Source: Chelonoidis abingdonii (taxonomy: Eukaryota > Chordata > Testudines > Testudinidae). From it: a DNA stretch of 64,000 bases. Position numbers and translations under genes: made by a program. The first letter of the stretch is position 1. The number at the start of each line of letters is the position of its first letter. Shown here one piece after another: positions 11,955 through 22,790 of the stretch. Where the stretch lies: positions 204,681,038-204,745,037 of the forward strand of contig NC_133770.1 in assembly GCF_003597395.2 (NCBI RefSeq), in the 5' to 3' direction. Below the pieces are notes generated by a model. The model did not search any database. It was given only the letters and a program-made list of their open reading frames with translations, and was not told where the DNA came from.

Positions 11955-12165
11955 AAGCACAGAATGGCATGCAGCTCATCATAGAAGTGGTATGTCTGGG
12001 GCTCTGACCCAGAGCGTCTGTTTGCCTCTCTGGTTCTTTGGTAGGCTTCATGTGGCACTGCTACGGGTCCCTGTTATAACCTCTGTCCTTCATGACCTTG
12101 GAGATTTTGTCAAATATTCCGGCATTTCATCTTTTGGAACGGAGCTCGGATAGCATGGATTTGTC
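11955..12165 (-). pseudogene. Harbinger Myb/SANT-like accessory protein remnant
   Basis: Reading the minus strand from about 12050 to 11958 gives KAYQRTREANRRSGSEPQ and then HFYDELHAIL, matching the Myb/SANT-like protein that accompanies PIF/Harbinger transposases and helps it reach the nucleus and bind the ends. The upstream part is frameshifted, with only weak islands visible to 12165. It is oriented towards the transposase. Decayed; no intact frame. Confidence 0.6.
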
Positions 12166-12290
12166 TCCCCATACAGCGATCAGATGCAGTACCTCCCATT
12201 TGGTCCATGTTAGACGCATTGTGTCTCGCAATTCGTGAGGTACCTGTCTATTTTGGGGTCGATCGCAATTTCGATGCTGATGAGCTCTCA

Positions 12291-12617
12291 TGTCAGGCCA
12301 GCGCTTGAAGCAAAACTCAGTAAAATGGCTGCGTCGACCATTTACAAGGAATGTGGATTAAACCCAGGTCAGTTCAGTTGACTGTTGTGGCTTCACAGCC
12401 AAACTATAATAGCCCTTATTTTTCATTGCTTATCGCTCTTGACCTGTTTGCCTACTTGATGAAGAGGTTTCTTTGTCTCCCCTGTCGTTTGACTTCCCAT
12501 AAGAGGATAGTTGCATGTACAGTATATCCCTGATCTGCACCCTTAACGAACTTACTTAACTCAATGATTTGATTCCCCAGATTAGCAGATGGATTCGTCT
12601 AAGTCTTAATCACCAGC
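12291..12617. other. Unrecognised DNA between Harbinger and LTR
   Basis: Harbinger similarity fades after GCTGATGAGCTCTC (12276-12289). The following 330 bp match nothing I recognise and contain no meaningful frame. They may belong to the insertion at 12.6-15.3 kb or be poorly resolved sequence. Confidence 0.4.
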
Positions 12618-15299
12618 TGTAGACACCTGTAAGCACTGCACCAACCAGGATTCCAGTGCTGGGCCACTCTGGCCCCCAAAACCTTGCCCGGGGACCCCCA
12701 AGACCAGAGCCTCTGGATCTCACACAGACCGAAGAAAACCCTTTCACAACAGCGTTGCGTCCCCATGCTTCCCCTCCCTGGGTATCCCTTGGAAGATCAC
12801 TATGATTCAAATCCTGAATCACAAAGCAGAAGAGGACAAATGCACCTTCTCCCTCCTTCTCTCTCCCGGTTATAAGTTCGTGGGTTACAGCCCACTTTCT
12901 TCGGAGATTGATGACCTTCAAATCTCCAGACTGATGATTGAGCAGTATATCCTGGAGCAAGAAGGTGGATGTACCAGTGCAGATGTAACGCAGCCAATCC
13001 ATCTCTCCCCCTTCCCTGCCTCTCCTCCCCATTCCTGGTGAATCCAGACCCAGTCCCTGGTGAGATGACTTCCATCGGTTCTCGGAGAAGTAAAAAAATA
13101 TTTATACAGAGTCTCTAAAACTAGGAAACTACTTTCAATAAAAGTGATTAGAGACAGATTATAACATTTTCTTTGATTAAAATTATATATATGAAATATA
13201 TGCGCTTATCAGTGTTGTCTCTTCTCTCGCACTTGGCGGCTCTTCCTTGGCACATTGGCCAACTGGACGTCTCTACGCAAAAATATATGGACACCAATCT
13301 GGAATTCAGAGACCATCATTATATTCTCACAGCCCCTAACGTATTCATACAAATTTGGGAGACACTATCACCTCTCTAACCTTCTAGCAAGACTACAAAT
13401 TTGAACTCCTTTCAGTCCAAATACACAATTAACCCTTCCAGCCAATGCACATTTGCAAATAAAGCAAACAAGCATAAGCCTAACTCATTTATCTATCTGT
13501 AGTTTCAGAGGGGTGAGCCGTGGTTTAGGTGCTGAACCTGCCTAATAGAGCAGCATCGATTTTTGATGAAATCCTGTAATTGCACTCTTACATTCCTATG
13601 CCTTACTTTCTTGAGACGTTTACGCTATCATTCCCTTGCGTTGTGGTGGGGTGATACCCACTTTCGTCAGATAAAGTCTTCTTCTTTCTACTAATTTCTG
13701 TTATATGTTGTATTGGAAATTAGTAGAACTTGATCATAGACGTGAGATGTGTTTGATGACAACATATTAAATGGTCTCGTCTACGCTTTTATGTTGATAC
13801 TCTGCGCACTCCTATGTAAATCGTTGGTGAACAACAATCTCAGAACTGGTATGACAGCAGGACATACCAAGAGTTCTCTTTCAACTTTCTCTTAACGAGG
13901 CTAAGTTGAAGTAGTGCTTATGTGTTTTAATTCATATTCTTAGTACTCTATGTAACCCTTAAGTGCACTGGTCAGCAGGATTGAACGGCACAAACCAGGT
14001 TATAGTACGAGGGCTGTCTGGTGGAATATTGTTAGATTTCTTTCTCAGTCTCATTCTAGGGAGTACTTAATTTATATAGCATACTCTCTAGAATCGCTTA
14101 TATACTCACCTGCTCATTCCTATTCTTATAGGTCTTTTCCTATGATTTATGACAAATATGGTACATAAAATGTCGTGCGTCGTGGCTGAAATGTAACACT
14201 ACTATAGAGTTAGATTATCTGAGCTTAAAGATACTAGGGCTTTGGTAACTTGCCGAACCAGTCTAAGTTATTTATAGTAGTCTGGTACAGCACTTTTTAG
14301 GTTGCCTCTACCAAAATCCTTCCCTTAGTGGTCCCTAGAGCACCAATCCTCTTTTTGAGTGTATTAAAAACATCACGGAAAAAACTTAACCCTCGGCGTC
14401 CATTTATAACCGCCAAAACAATTCCCTAGCGCGCGTGGTGTTTATCTTGAGAGATTTACATCACACTGAGCACCAATTTCCTTGAGCTTAAAGAGCTCTG
14501 CAGATTAACCAGTCTCCCACCCTCCTGTCTTTTCCCCAACAGAGTTTCCCCTCCCTGGGTTTGCGTGCAAATGAGTGTCATCACACTAGTCCGCACATGC
14601 CGATGTACTGGCTGTGAGAGCACATGGAGGAGCTGGGGCTTGGAGGTTCCCCCGCTGACCCTGTTGGCTGGGCTTTAGGGGTCCCCAACCATAGCAGCTC
14701 TGGGGAAAACTGCCCCGGCGGATGGGCGTGGTTATCTCGCGTCCCCATGATGAAAGAGGTCTCTCAAATGCAGTTTTCCTTAATACGCAGACTGTCTTAA
14801 TTAAGATGAAAAGTTCAAATCATTCTCTGTAGAGGTCACTCAGTGGATGGCCACAGGAATGGCTGTTTACTGAAGGGTGGACCAGATCAATTTTCACTCT
14901 AGACCTACGCAGAGCGCCCTTCCCGCCGGCCGTTAGAGTTCAGAAGTTAAGAACATGGAGGGGTTTCTAACAATCTATGCTCCAGCAAGATGACAGCAGG
15001 TTATTCAAGTAGTTAGAGATCATACATCGCACCATAATCCGCCTGCTCGTCTATTACTTACAATTGTGAAACATGAAAGACTGATTCAGAAAGATTGGGA
15101 AAGCCTGGGTGTACATCTGGTTCCTCTTAGCCCCAAGAGCGAACAACACAAAGAGCACAAACAAAGACTTCCCTCCACCAAGATTTGAAAGTATCTTGTC
15201 CCCCTATTGGTCCTCTGGTCAGGAGTCAGCCAGGTTACTGAGCTTCTTAACCCTTTACAGGTAAAAGAGATATTAACTCTTAACCATCTGTTTATGACA
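12618..15299 (-). mobile_element. LTR (TGTCA...TGACA-type group), minus strand, interrupted
   Basis: The 12.64-13.08 kb part has CAGTGCTGGGCCACTCTGGC, CTCCCCTCCCTGGGTA (also in the LTR at 30.3 kb) and TCCTGGTGAATCCAGACCCA. Similarity continues to about 13510 (AAAGCAAACAAGCATAAGCC). The other end resumes at about 15100 and runs GAAAGTATCTTGTCCC, TCAGCCAGGTTACTGAGC, CTTCTTAACCCTTTACAGG and TTTATGACA (15291-15299), paralleling the LTRs at 30.9 and 57.7-57.8 kb. The left edge is approximate. No retroviral coding DNA is visible. Confidence 0.6.
13530..15080. other. CpG-rich unrecognised segment inside the LTR
   Basis: About 1.5 kb that matches neither the LTR nor any repeat I know. By eye there are roughly 40 CpG sites, compared with a handful in comparable flanking lengths such as 15.7-17.4 kb. 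No open frame of 60 codons or more starts and ends inside it. It could be an unfamiliar insert, internal element sequence, or low-quality assembly. Confidence 0.45.
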
Positions 15300-15640
15300 G
15301 CTACACTGGCCAAACAGGAAATGAAATTCAAAATTTGTGGTGCTTTTCATGTCTACCTGGCTAGTGCATCTGAGTTGAGACTGCTGTCCAGAGCGGTCAC
15401 AATGGAGCACTCTGAGATAGCTCCTGGAGGCCAATACTGTCAAATTGCATCCACGCTATGCCAAATTCGACCCAGTAGGGTTGATTTCAATGTTAATCCC
15501 CTCATTGGGGAGGATCACAGAAATCGATTTTAAGAGCCCTTTAAGTTGACAAAAATGGCTTCATCGTGTGGATGGGTGCAGGGTTAAATCAACCTAATGT
15601 TGCTAAATTTGACCTAAACTCGTAGTGTAGACCAGGGCCC

Positions 15641-17549
15641 TGTGTAACTTTAAGCATGCAAATTGCTCCATTAACCTCAATGGGACTACTCACATGCTTA
15701 AATATCTTGCTGAATTCAGGCCTTAGTCTTGATTTCCTTAAATAAGTTATTCAAGAGATACATCAGGCAGAAAACAACATTTCTGGTACGGTTTTAAAAT
15801 TGTAGAATAGTTTCATCACTTAGAAGAAAATAAAATGAGCATAGTTATACAGAAACTCATTGGTTTATTGGCTGTTATAATATAAGGAAGAATAAAGAAA
15901 TCTACATGTGCTACTGCTTCCTTCTTCTAGAGAGCAATGCCTCCATCTCTGACATACATATGACTGTATGCTTTCACATTTTATTATTTTCTGAACTTCT
16001 CCCCAGCAGAGTTCCATATAAAAAGGAATATACATGATACACACATGCACAATACATACATGATCACATTTTTACAATGATTTTCCAAAATAGAAGCTGC
16101 CCATAGACTCATTACAAGGATTAAAAAAATGTGGTAAAAGGTATACGGTTTAGTTTTTTTTCTTATCCTCAAAAAATGTCTAAACAGATTTTTTTCAGTT
16201 GCCAACTTTTTAACTTTTCTGTTTCAAAGAAACTGCAGTGTGTCATCCCTGGTAATAATTTAGCTACAAATAATTGTTCCCCTATCAAGCCTTCAGGCTT
16301 CACATTAAACTTTACACTTGTACTTTATTTACACAATCACATAGTAAAATAAAATGTTCTTGTGTGTATGAGTTCAGCTAGCAAAAGAATAAAGAGGAAA
16401 GCTATGCCGTTTTAAATAGCAGAAATAAGACAAAGTAGAGGACAGAAAATAGTAAGTATGATACCTTTGTTCTCATTAAACCTAACCAGCTGTCATTGTT
16501 AATGGAAAAGTTTCATTTGACTTTAAGTGTTGGATCAGGTCCTTCATAACTTTCAAACAGCTACCTAAAAGTTATTTATACAAAGTGGATAAGCATTATT
16601 GTCTCTGTACCAAAGAGGGGGAAATTAAGGCATGATGAAATTAACTATAAATAACTGTCTAAACTGGGTCTGGCACTCAGGTGCTATAAATCAGCGTAGC
16701 ACTACTGTGGCTCTGCTGCTTGGAGAATATTGCTTCTGAGATAGCAAAGCAAAATGATTTGGGGCTGAGAAATGTCAGATTTCTCTTCCATTTATATCTC
16801 TGATTTGCACTAGATTGTAAAATGGTTTCTCCTACGCCTTACTATAGAAACATCTGTTCTTGCACAGCAAGTCAACTGAAGTCAGTAGGGCTCTGGGTGA
16901 GGGCAGTGATCCAACTATAAAAAGAAACAATTTCAGGATGGGAACCTTAGAATGGAGGAAAGCTCAAATCACAATTTAATTCACAGTTCTTCATTCTAGA
17001 ATTTTTCAGATGGAGAAGTATGTCGCTTCACTTCTCACAGATGAAAAGGAGTCAGATTTTATTTTATATGAACATCTGACTAAATAGTGTGTACTCATTT
17101 GACCTAGAGGTAAATCAGCAGGATTCTTTCATGTAGTTTTGGTGCAAGTGAAGACAGGGTCAGATTATCCTAATGAGCAACCCTAGATTCTAAAATGTTG
17201 TGATATGGATCTGAGGAGAAACCCAGAAAGAGGACTAAAAGCTGCTGGGATTCTTTCCATTCGTTTCAATGGGCTTTGGCTCAGGCTTTTAAAGAGTTTA
17301 TAATCTGAGCCAATAATTTCAAAAATGTTTAACTTCAAAGCATAACTGATTTCATGTGAGTAGCTCCACTGAATGACATGCAGATGCTCACATGAGTGAG
17401 GTTACAGATATACTTAAGTATTTGCAGGATTGAGGCCAGAGAAAATAAGATGCACTCGGACACCTACACCTAAAAGAGAGAGTCATGCTGACTTATGAAA
17501 TTATTTTTATTAAGATATTTTGTTTAAGATGTTTTATTAAGGGGATGGA
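15641..17549. other. Mostly unassigned, with old dispersed-repeat fragments
   Basis: 15650-15725 (AACCTCAATGGGACTACTCA, then GAATTCAGGCC) and 17330-17445 (GTAGCTCCACTGAATGACAT, then GGATTGAGGCC) look like pieces of one old dispersed repeat. No gene recognised. CpG is very sparse. Confidence 0.45.
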
Positions 17550-17678
17550 TGCCTCAGGGCAAAGGGTGGGGGTGGAGAGCTGCCTTAGGGGGTGTGCCTC
17601 AGGGCGAGGGCGAGGGGACGGGGCAGGACGCAAGGTGGAAGTTCGCCTAGGGCGCGAAACATCCTTGCACCGGCCCTG
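17550..17678. mobile_element. hAT-type element end fragment
   Basis: The segment is GC-rich and ends CCTAGGGCGCG...TTGCACCGGCCCTG. This resembles the right terminus of the complete hAT element at 50.4 kb (CCTAGGGCACC...AAGGCCGGCCCTG). No matching left end was identified, so the left edge is approximate. Confidence 0.5.
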
Positions 17679-19599
17679 GTTCTGGGTCAACTTGAATCTG
17701 CATTTTTTTCCCAGAAAAAACATGTTTGAGCCCAAAAATGTCTCCCTGCTCTACTCAGAACCTCAGGCCACTTCTATTAGGTGCCCACATGTGGATTTAG
17801 GAACATAATTTTAGGAACTCAGGTTTGAAAATATTGACCCATATACCTTACTTTATACACACAAGTGTGAGATCCAGCTACAACTGGGTCTGTAAAATAG
17901 CCTATTCCCTCCCCTGCACCTCAAATTAGAAAGGGAAGAATTATACTCTTAAAAAAACGGATGCTTGCTATTGTTGACATTTTGATTTCTTTAGAAAGTA
18001 TATCCCTTTGGTTGTTTGGTTTATCAGTGTTTCATGAATGTTAACATCCTACATTACATAAAGGATATGATACAAAACTGCAGTCAGAGCCAAAGTTTCA
18101 AAGCATTAGCCTAGTCTCCTGTAATCTTTAGCTCAGGTGTATGAACTGTGTGCAATTTAAATTTACAAGCCCAGTACCTTACATTGTTCTTTGTTTTTTC
18201 CTGGGAAAAAAATATTTTCAGCTTCTTTGAGTTTTTCAGTCAATACATATGGCTGTTTTCCTAAGCATCGTCCGCTTGAAAAAATATCAAACCATGTGAG
18301 AATTAAGGAAAACAGTTTTGTATTAGCTGTTTGCCATGGCATTGTAAAGAGGGATTGTAGAGACTGAGGTAAATTCAAATTGAAGCTCAACTCTTGGTTT
18401 AAATTAGATGAAAATGAAAAAGAGAACATCTTAGATAAAATGCACATTGCATGTGATTGAAAGCATTTCCAATAACAGGAATAGTGTGAACTCAATTGAT
18501 GGTCAGGAAAGGTAGGACTATCAATAAGAAACAGACTCTGGCATATAAGGAACACGTGGAAAAGTACAAGATGCGGACAATAAAACAAAGAAGTTTCATG
18601 AACATGATGCTCTGATCGACTAGGAAGCAATCTAAACGATGTTTGCTTCTTAAGCTTCCTCACCAATCATGAGAGACAAGTGAGTGATCACCGAAAATGA
18701 AGTTTGTTTGTTTACTTATTGGCAAAGAAGCCTGACTGCAGTGAAATGATCCTTTAGGTACGCAGTCTGGAGCCACTGATGCCTTTGCTTCCTTGTGTGT
18801 TCTTTTACAATGATCAGCTTTCAGTCAGAGCAAGGAGGTCTCAAAAATCCCATGATGGGGTTGGCCTAGTTTGTTTTTTTTAATCTCTAATACACTTATT
18901 AGATACACACACTAGACACTGATGTTTCATATTTCCACGCAAAGTCAAAAATGCAATTTAAAGAACAGCAATGATACTAGCCTAGATGCTGTGCTTTCTT
19001 CAATGAGGCTGGATAGGGTGCAAGTCAAGACAAGTGTTACCTGAATCCTGAGCATACAAATCACAATATTGAACTAAGTAAGTTCCCTGCCCCTTTCCAT
19101 ATCCTTCACCATCAAAACTATCCAAACAAAAATTACCATAGTAAAACCAATACAGAGCCAAGTTAAATACACAGGTATTGATTGCTTATAGCCAGGATGT
19201 ATCCCACAGAAAACATGGAGAAGAGGGAGGGAGGAAAATCATTCTTGGATGTACTGCCTCTGAGGTGGGATGAACAGGGATGATAGGAGATTTCTATTCC
19301 TAGAGTCTGTAGATGAACATGTACCTCACACAAGGAGGAAGGTGACAAGTCAAGAGGCCTAATTAGAATAATATCCTGAGAAGACTGTGTCAAGTCTCTC
19401 TGTCAAGGCACAAAGGGAAAGTTTCACTATCCAGCCATAACAGGAAGTATGCCTGGAGCAGAAGACTAATTACACAAGCTTTAACAGTTGCCCGCTCTGT
19501 CAGTCCACTGGCATTGCCACAACATTCAAGAGAAGCACCTATTCAGCACTTTTCTCAGGCAACCTCCTTTAGTAAAGCTCCTATGGAACCAAAAGTGAC
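17679..19599. other. Unassigned AT-rich DNA
   Basis: No gene recognised. The longest frame is 167 codons on the minus strand (18163-18666); it has no domain, repeat or signal peptide that I can identify and its composition follows the local base bias, so I treat it as chance. Confidence 0.5.
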
Positions 19600-19775
19600 T
19601 AATGATTTTTGGGGTGTGTCAATTTTTGGTTGCCCAGCTTGAGACAGCTTGGCAGTGCCAGATTTTCAGAGTATGAGTGCACAACCCTTTTTGAAAATTA
19701 AGCCACTTCAAAATGTACCAAGTTAGGCACCCAAAAATGGAAGTTCCCTAAATCGGTAATTAGTTTTGAACATCT
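19600..19775 (-). repeat. Dispersed repeat, same family as 4556-4700
   Basis: It contains GGTTGCCCAGCTTGAGACAG, CAGATTTTCAGAGTATGAGT and TTAGGCACCCAAAAATGGAA, the reverse orientation of the motif order seen at 4556-4700. Old and diverged. Confidence 0.45.
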
Positions 19776-20624
19776 GTGTAGTGCAATCCTAAATAAATCC
19801 ATTAATGCAATAGGGGATGGGGGATTTTTAAAAAAAAATAATCAAGAAAATGCATAGAAAAGTATTAAAAGATGGGTTGCCCTGCCATGCTGAAGAACTT
19901 CTGTCAGTTGTGTATTTTGACTCTCTTTTTTTCTGTCCTTAACTAAAATATCCTTTTTTCTTCAACTTTAAAAAAAATTAATATTAGTGTTGATTTAAAA
20001 AATCTGATATCCTTAGAGATCAAATTCATAGAAGTAATACAGAACAAGCAGCTGCCAGGCAACCTTCCTCAAATTTGCCTGACCCTTGACCTGTAAGGAC
20101 CACCTGTAGGGGCAAAAGGCTCATTCAGTCTTTGGCCTCTGTTCTGAGACAACCAATAAAGGGTACCAATTAATGTCAGTTTTGATGACTGTGTCTCTAA
20201 ATAAAAGAGCTTTCAATATAATTTTTTTCTATTTTCAGAGAAGAAAATGACACAATTTCTTAACTAAGAGTAAGTTTTAATAGTTTAGGAAATAATGTTT
20301 CTTTAAAATGACAGCATAGTGATATAATTCCTGAAATGATGAAGTTTCAGGGTCAGATCCCAGCAGGTGCTAACCATCACATTGACATTCTCCCCTATCC
20401 ATTACAATTTACATGAGCTGCGGATCTGGCCATGAGTATTCAATAGCATCTATTTAAAAACTCAAGAGAACTAAACACTTTTAAAATGTTCTCAGTCATG
20501 GTCATGTCCAGTCCTTTAGAGCTACTTCGAGCAACAGCCTTTGCAGTTTTACTTCTCACTGATGTCAAGGGGAATTTTTGGCCAGTATTTTCAGTGGTAG
20601 AAGGATCAGGCTTATAGTATAAGT
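19776..20624. other. Unassigned AT-rich DNA
   Basis: No gene or clear repeat recognised; A/T runs at 19828-19840 and 19969-19982. Confidence 0.5.
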
Positions 20625-21602
20625 CAGTGTTCTCAATCTTTTCAGGTGGGCTATCACTTATTTGAAGGGTTTTTTTTTTAATGAAAATTTTATTAAGGCA
20701 AAATTTTGTAATAACAAACATTTACGTTGTATATACCCCTATAATTAAATAACTCATCAAATGAGAAAGAAGCCTTGTGTAATGCAAATGAAGAACTTTA
20801 ACAGGAAAGTGCTAATTCTTGCACTTTTGAAGGCAAGTTGTCATTCTGCTTGATGGTCAGAGATCAAAGACTCCAAATGTGCTCCTTTCTCTCCACCAGT
20901 CAAACAAAAAGCTCATGTGGGTAGCTTGTTTTGTCAGCTGCTTTTCTGTGAGAAGCTATAAATATGGACAAAAGGGGAAAAAAATCTTCATCTGTGGACT
21001 GTTTGAATTCTAACAGGACAGAATAACTGAATGAGAAGATGGAGATACCCAGAGTTACTTTGGGTAACCCTGAGACACTTTTGGGAAACTGGCCAGATTA
21101 CTACATCTCTGATACCATTTGGAATTATAGACTGTGACTCACGTGCACATGATTTTATCTGCTTTTACTTCTCAATAACTCATATTTCTTTTCTTAGCTA
21201 ATAAACTTTTAAGTTAGTTTACAAAAGAATTGGTTACCAGATCTGTCTTTGGTGTGAAATCTAGGATGTCACTTGCCCTGGGTGAGTGACTGGTCTTTTG
21301 GGACTATCTGTGATTATTTTTTATGTAAATGACCATTTGTCACATAGTCCAGCTTGTCTGGGTGGCAAGCTAGTCCTCTTAGACACTCCAGTCTATCTGT
21401 GACTTATAAGACTATTGTAGTATTTTGGGAGTTCACGTACAGTACTGGAGAGTTCACATATGGGAAAATATCACCATTTTGGGGTGTCTGCTCTGTGTTT
21501 GACAGTCTGCTCTGAGGTAGGCACTCATGGTTGTGAGCCACTCCAGACATCATGCCAATGATTTCATGGGCACAGCAATGCTCCAGTTGAGAAGCCCTAC
21601 TG
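20625..21602. mobile_element. Possible hAT-like nonautonomous element
   Basis: It starts CAGTGTTCTCAATCTTTTC. The right edge reads CCAGTTGAGAAGCCCTACTG, whose reverse complement resembles the CAGTGGTTCTCAACC end type. TAAGT flanks both sides (20620-20624 and 21603-21607), shorter than the 8 bp expected for hAT. The interior is unique, AT-rich and without coding content. The pairing of these two ends is an inference; they could be separate fragments. Confidence 0.4.
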
Positions 21603-21734
21603 TAAGTGAAACGCCATCTCACCATATAAGGGAAAAGGCAAAAATAAAGGCACAACATGAAGATCTCTATGCAGACAGTCAAACCATGACAATTCCATAT
21701 AATGTACTGAGTGCCTGATCCACAGCCCATGGAA

Positions 21735-22790
21735 GTGAATGAAAATTTCAGTGAGATTTGGATTAAATCCTTGGATAACTGGAAAAAATGTCAGAGTGAA
21801 AAAATTGATCCTGGGGTGCATAAACAGGGGAATCTTGAGGTGGAGTACAGGTTATTTTACCTCTGCATAGCTGCTGCTGGAAAACTATATCCAGTTCTTG
21901 TGTCCACAATTCAAGAAGGTTGTTGATTAAATTGGAGAAGGTTCAATGAAGAGCCAAAAGAATAATTAAAACATGCACCTTACAGTGAAAGACTCAAGGA
22001 GCTCAAACTATTTAGCGTAACAAAAAGAAGGGTAAAACATGATTTGATTACAAGTCTAAAATAACCCAGACAGACTGAAAAGCCAATTATTGTTCCCTAA
22101 TAGAGAAATGTATAACATGATCCTATGGCTGGAAGTTGAAGCTAGACAGACAGACAGACTGGAAATAAAGTGTAAATGTTTAGCAGTGAGAGTAATTCAT
22201 CATTGGAATAATTTACCAAGGGCTGTGATGGATTCTTCATCACTGACAATTTTTAAATAAAGATTGGATGTCTTTTTAAAGATACGCTCTTATTTATTTG
22301 GGGGAATGTCTATGGGTTGTGCTCTACAAGAGATCAGTCTAATTCAGTGACTCTCAATCTTTCCAGACTACTGTACTCCTTTGACGAGTCTGATTTGTCT
22401 TGTGAAACCCCAAGTTACACCTCACCCCTTAAAAACTACTTGCTTACAAACTCAGACTTAAAACCACAAAGTGTCACTATTACTGAAAAATGGCTTACTC
22501 TCTCACTTTTTACCATATAATTATTCCATTGATTTATTTTATATGACTATTGTACTTACATTTCAGTGTATAGTATATAGAGTGGTATAAACAAGTCATT
22601 TTATGAAATCTTTGTTTGTACTGACTTTGCTGACGTTTTTTATGTAGTCTTTTGTAAAATTAGGCAAATATCTAGATGAGTTGATGTACCCCATGAAAGA
22701 CCTGTGCGTAGCCCCATGGGTGCACGTACACCTGGTTGACAACCACTGGACTAGATGATCACAATGATCCCTTCTGGCCTTAGAATCTAC
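21735..22790 (+). mobile_element. CR1 LINE 3' portion, interrupted by a MITE
   Basis: Recognisable CR1 3' sequence runs through GGATAACTGGAAAAAATGTC, GGTTCAATGAAGAGCCAAAA, AGTGAAAGACTCAAGGAGCT, GGAATAATTTACCAAGGGCT and GATTGGATGTCTTTTTAAAG, and ends CTAGATGATCACAATGATCC, CTTCTGGCCTTAGAATC. It is truncated at the 5' side and lacks the ORFs. The 404-bp MITE at 22345-22748 splits the terminal part. Confidence 0.8.
22345..22748. mobile_element. hAT MITE nested in CR1 (CAGTG...CACTG)
   Basis: It begins CAGTGACTCTCAATCTTTCC and ends CCTGGTTGACAACCACTG; the reverse complement of the end is CAGTGGTTGTCAACC, so the termini are inverted repeats. Internal landmarks are TGAAACCCCAAGTTACACCT and CAAATATCTAGATGAGTTGA. 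The flanking 8-mers GTCTAATT and GACTAGAT agree at 5 of 8 bases, a worn target-site duplication. The nesting shows it is younger than the CR1 copy. Confidence 0.75.

Larger units (their letters stand above)
10663..15640 (+). mobile_element. PIF/Harbinger DNA transposon, split by an LTR insertion
   Basis: The left end reads CCCTGGGTATGTCTACACTA and the right end, reverse-complemented, reads GGGCCCTGGTCTACACTACG. Subterminal AAATCGATT is present on both sides (near 10720 and 15524). Recognisable Harbinger sequence runs 10663 to about 12290 and resumes at 15300 (CACTGGCCAAACAGGAAATG). The gap is filled by an LTR and unrecognised DNA. Transposase and Myb-like gene remnants are both present, as in two-gene PIF/Harbinger elements. 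I could not assign a 3-bp TSD with confidence. Confidence 0.8.

Noticed and set aside
10663..15640. An intact autonomous Harbinger element
   Set aside because: The transposase has internal stops, the catalytic N-terminal part is missing and the element is split by an LTR.
18163..18666. 167-codon minus-strand open frame
   Set aside because: It has no recognisable domain or repeat and no splice context; composition follows the local AT bias. A protein search would be needed to revive it.
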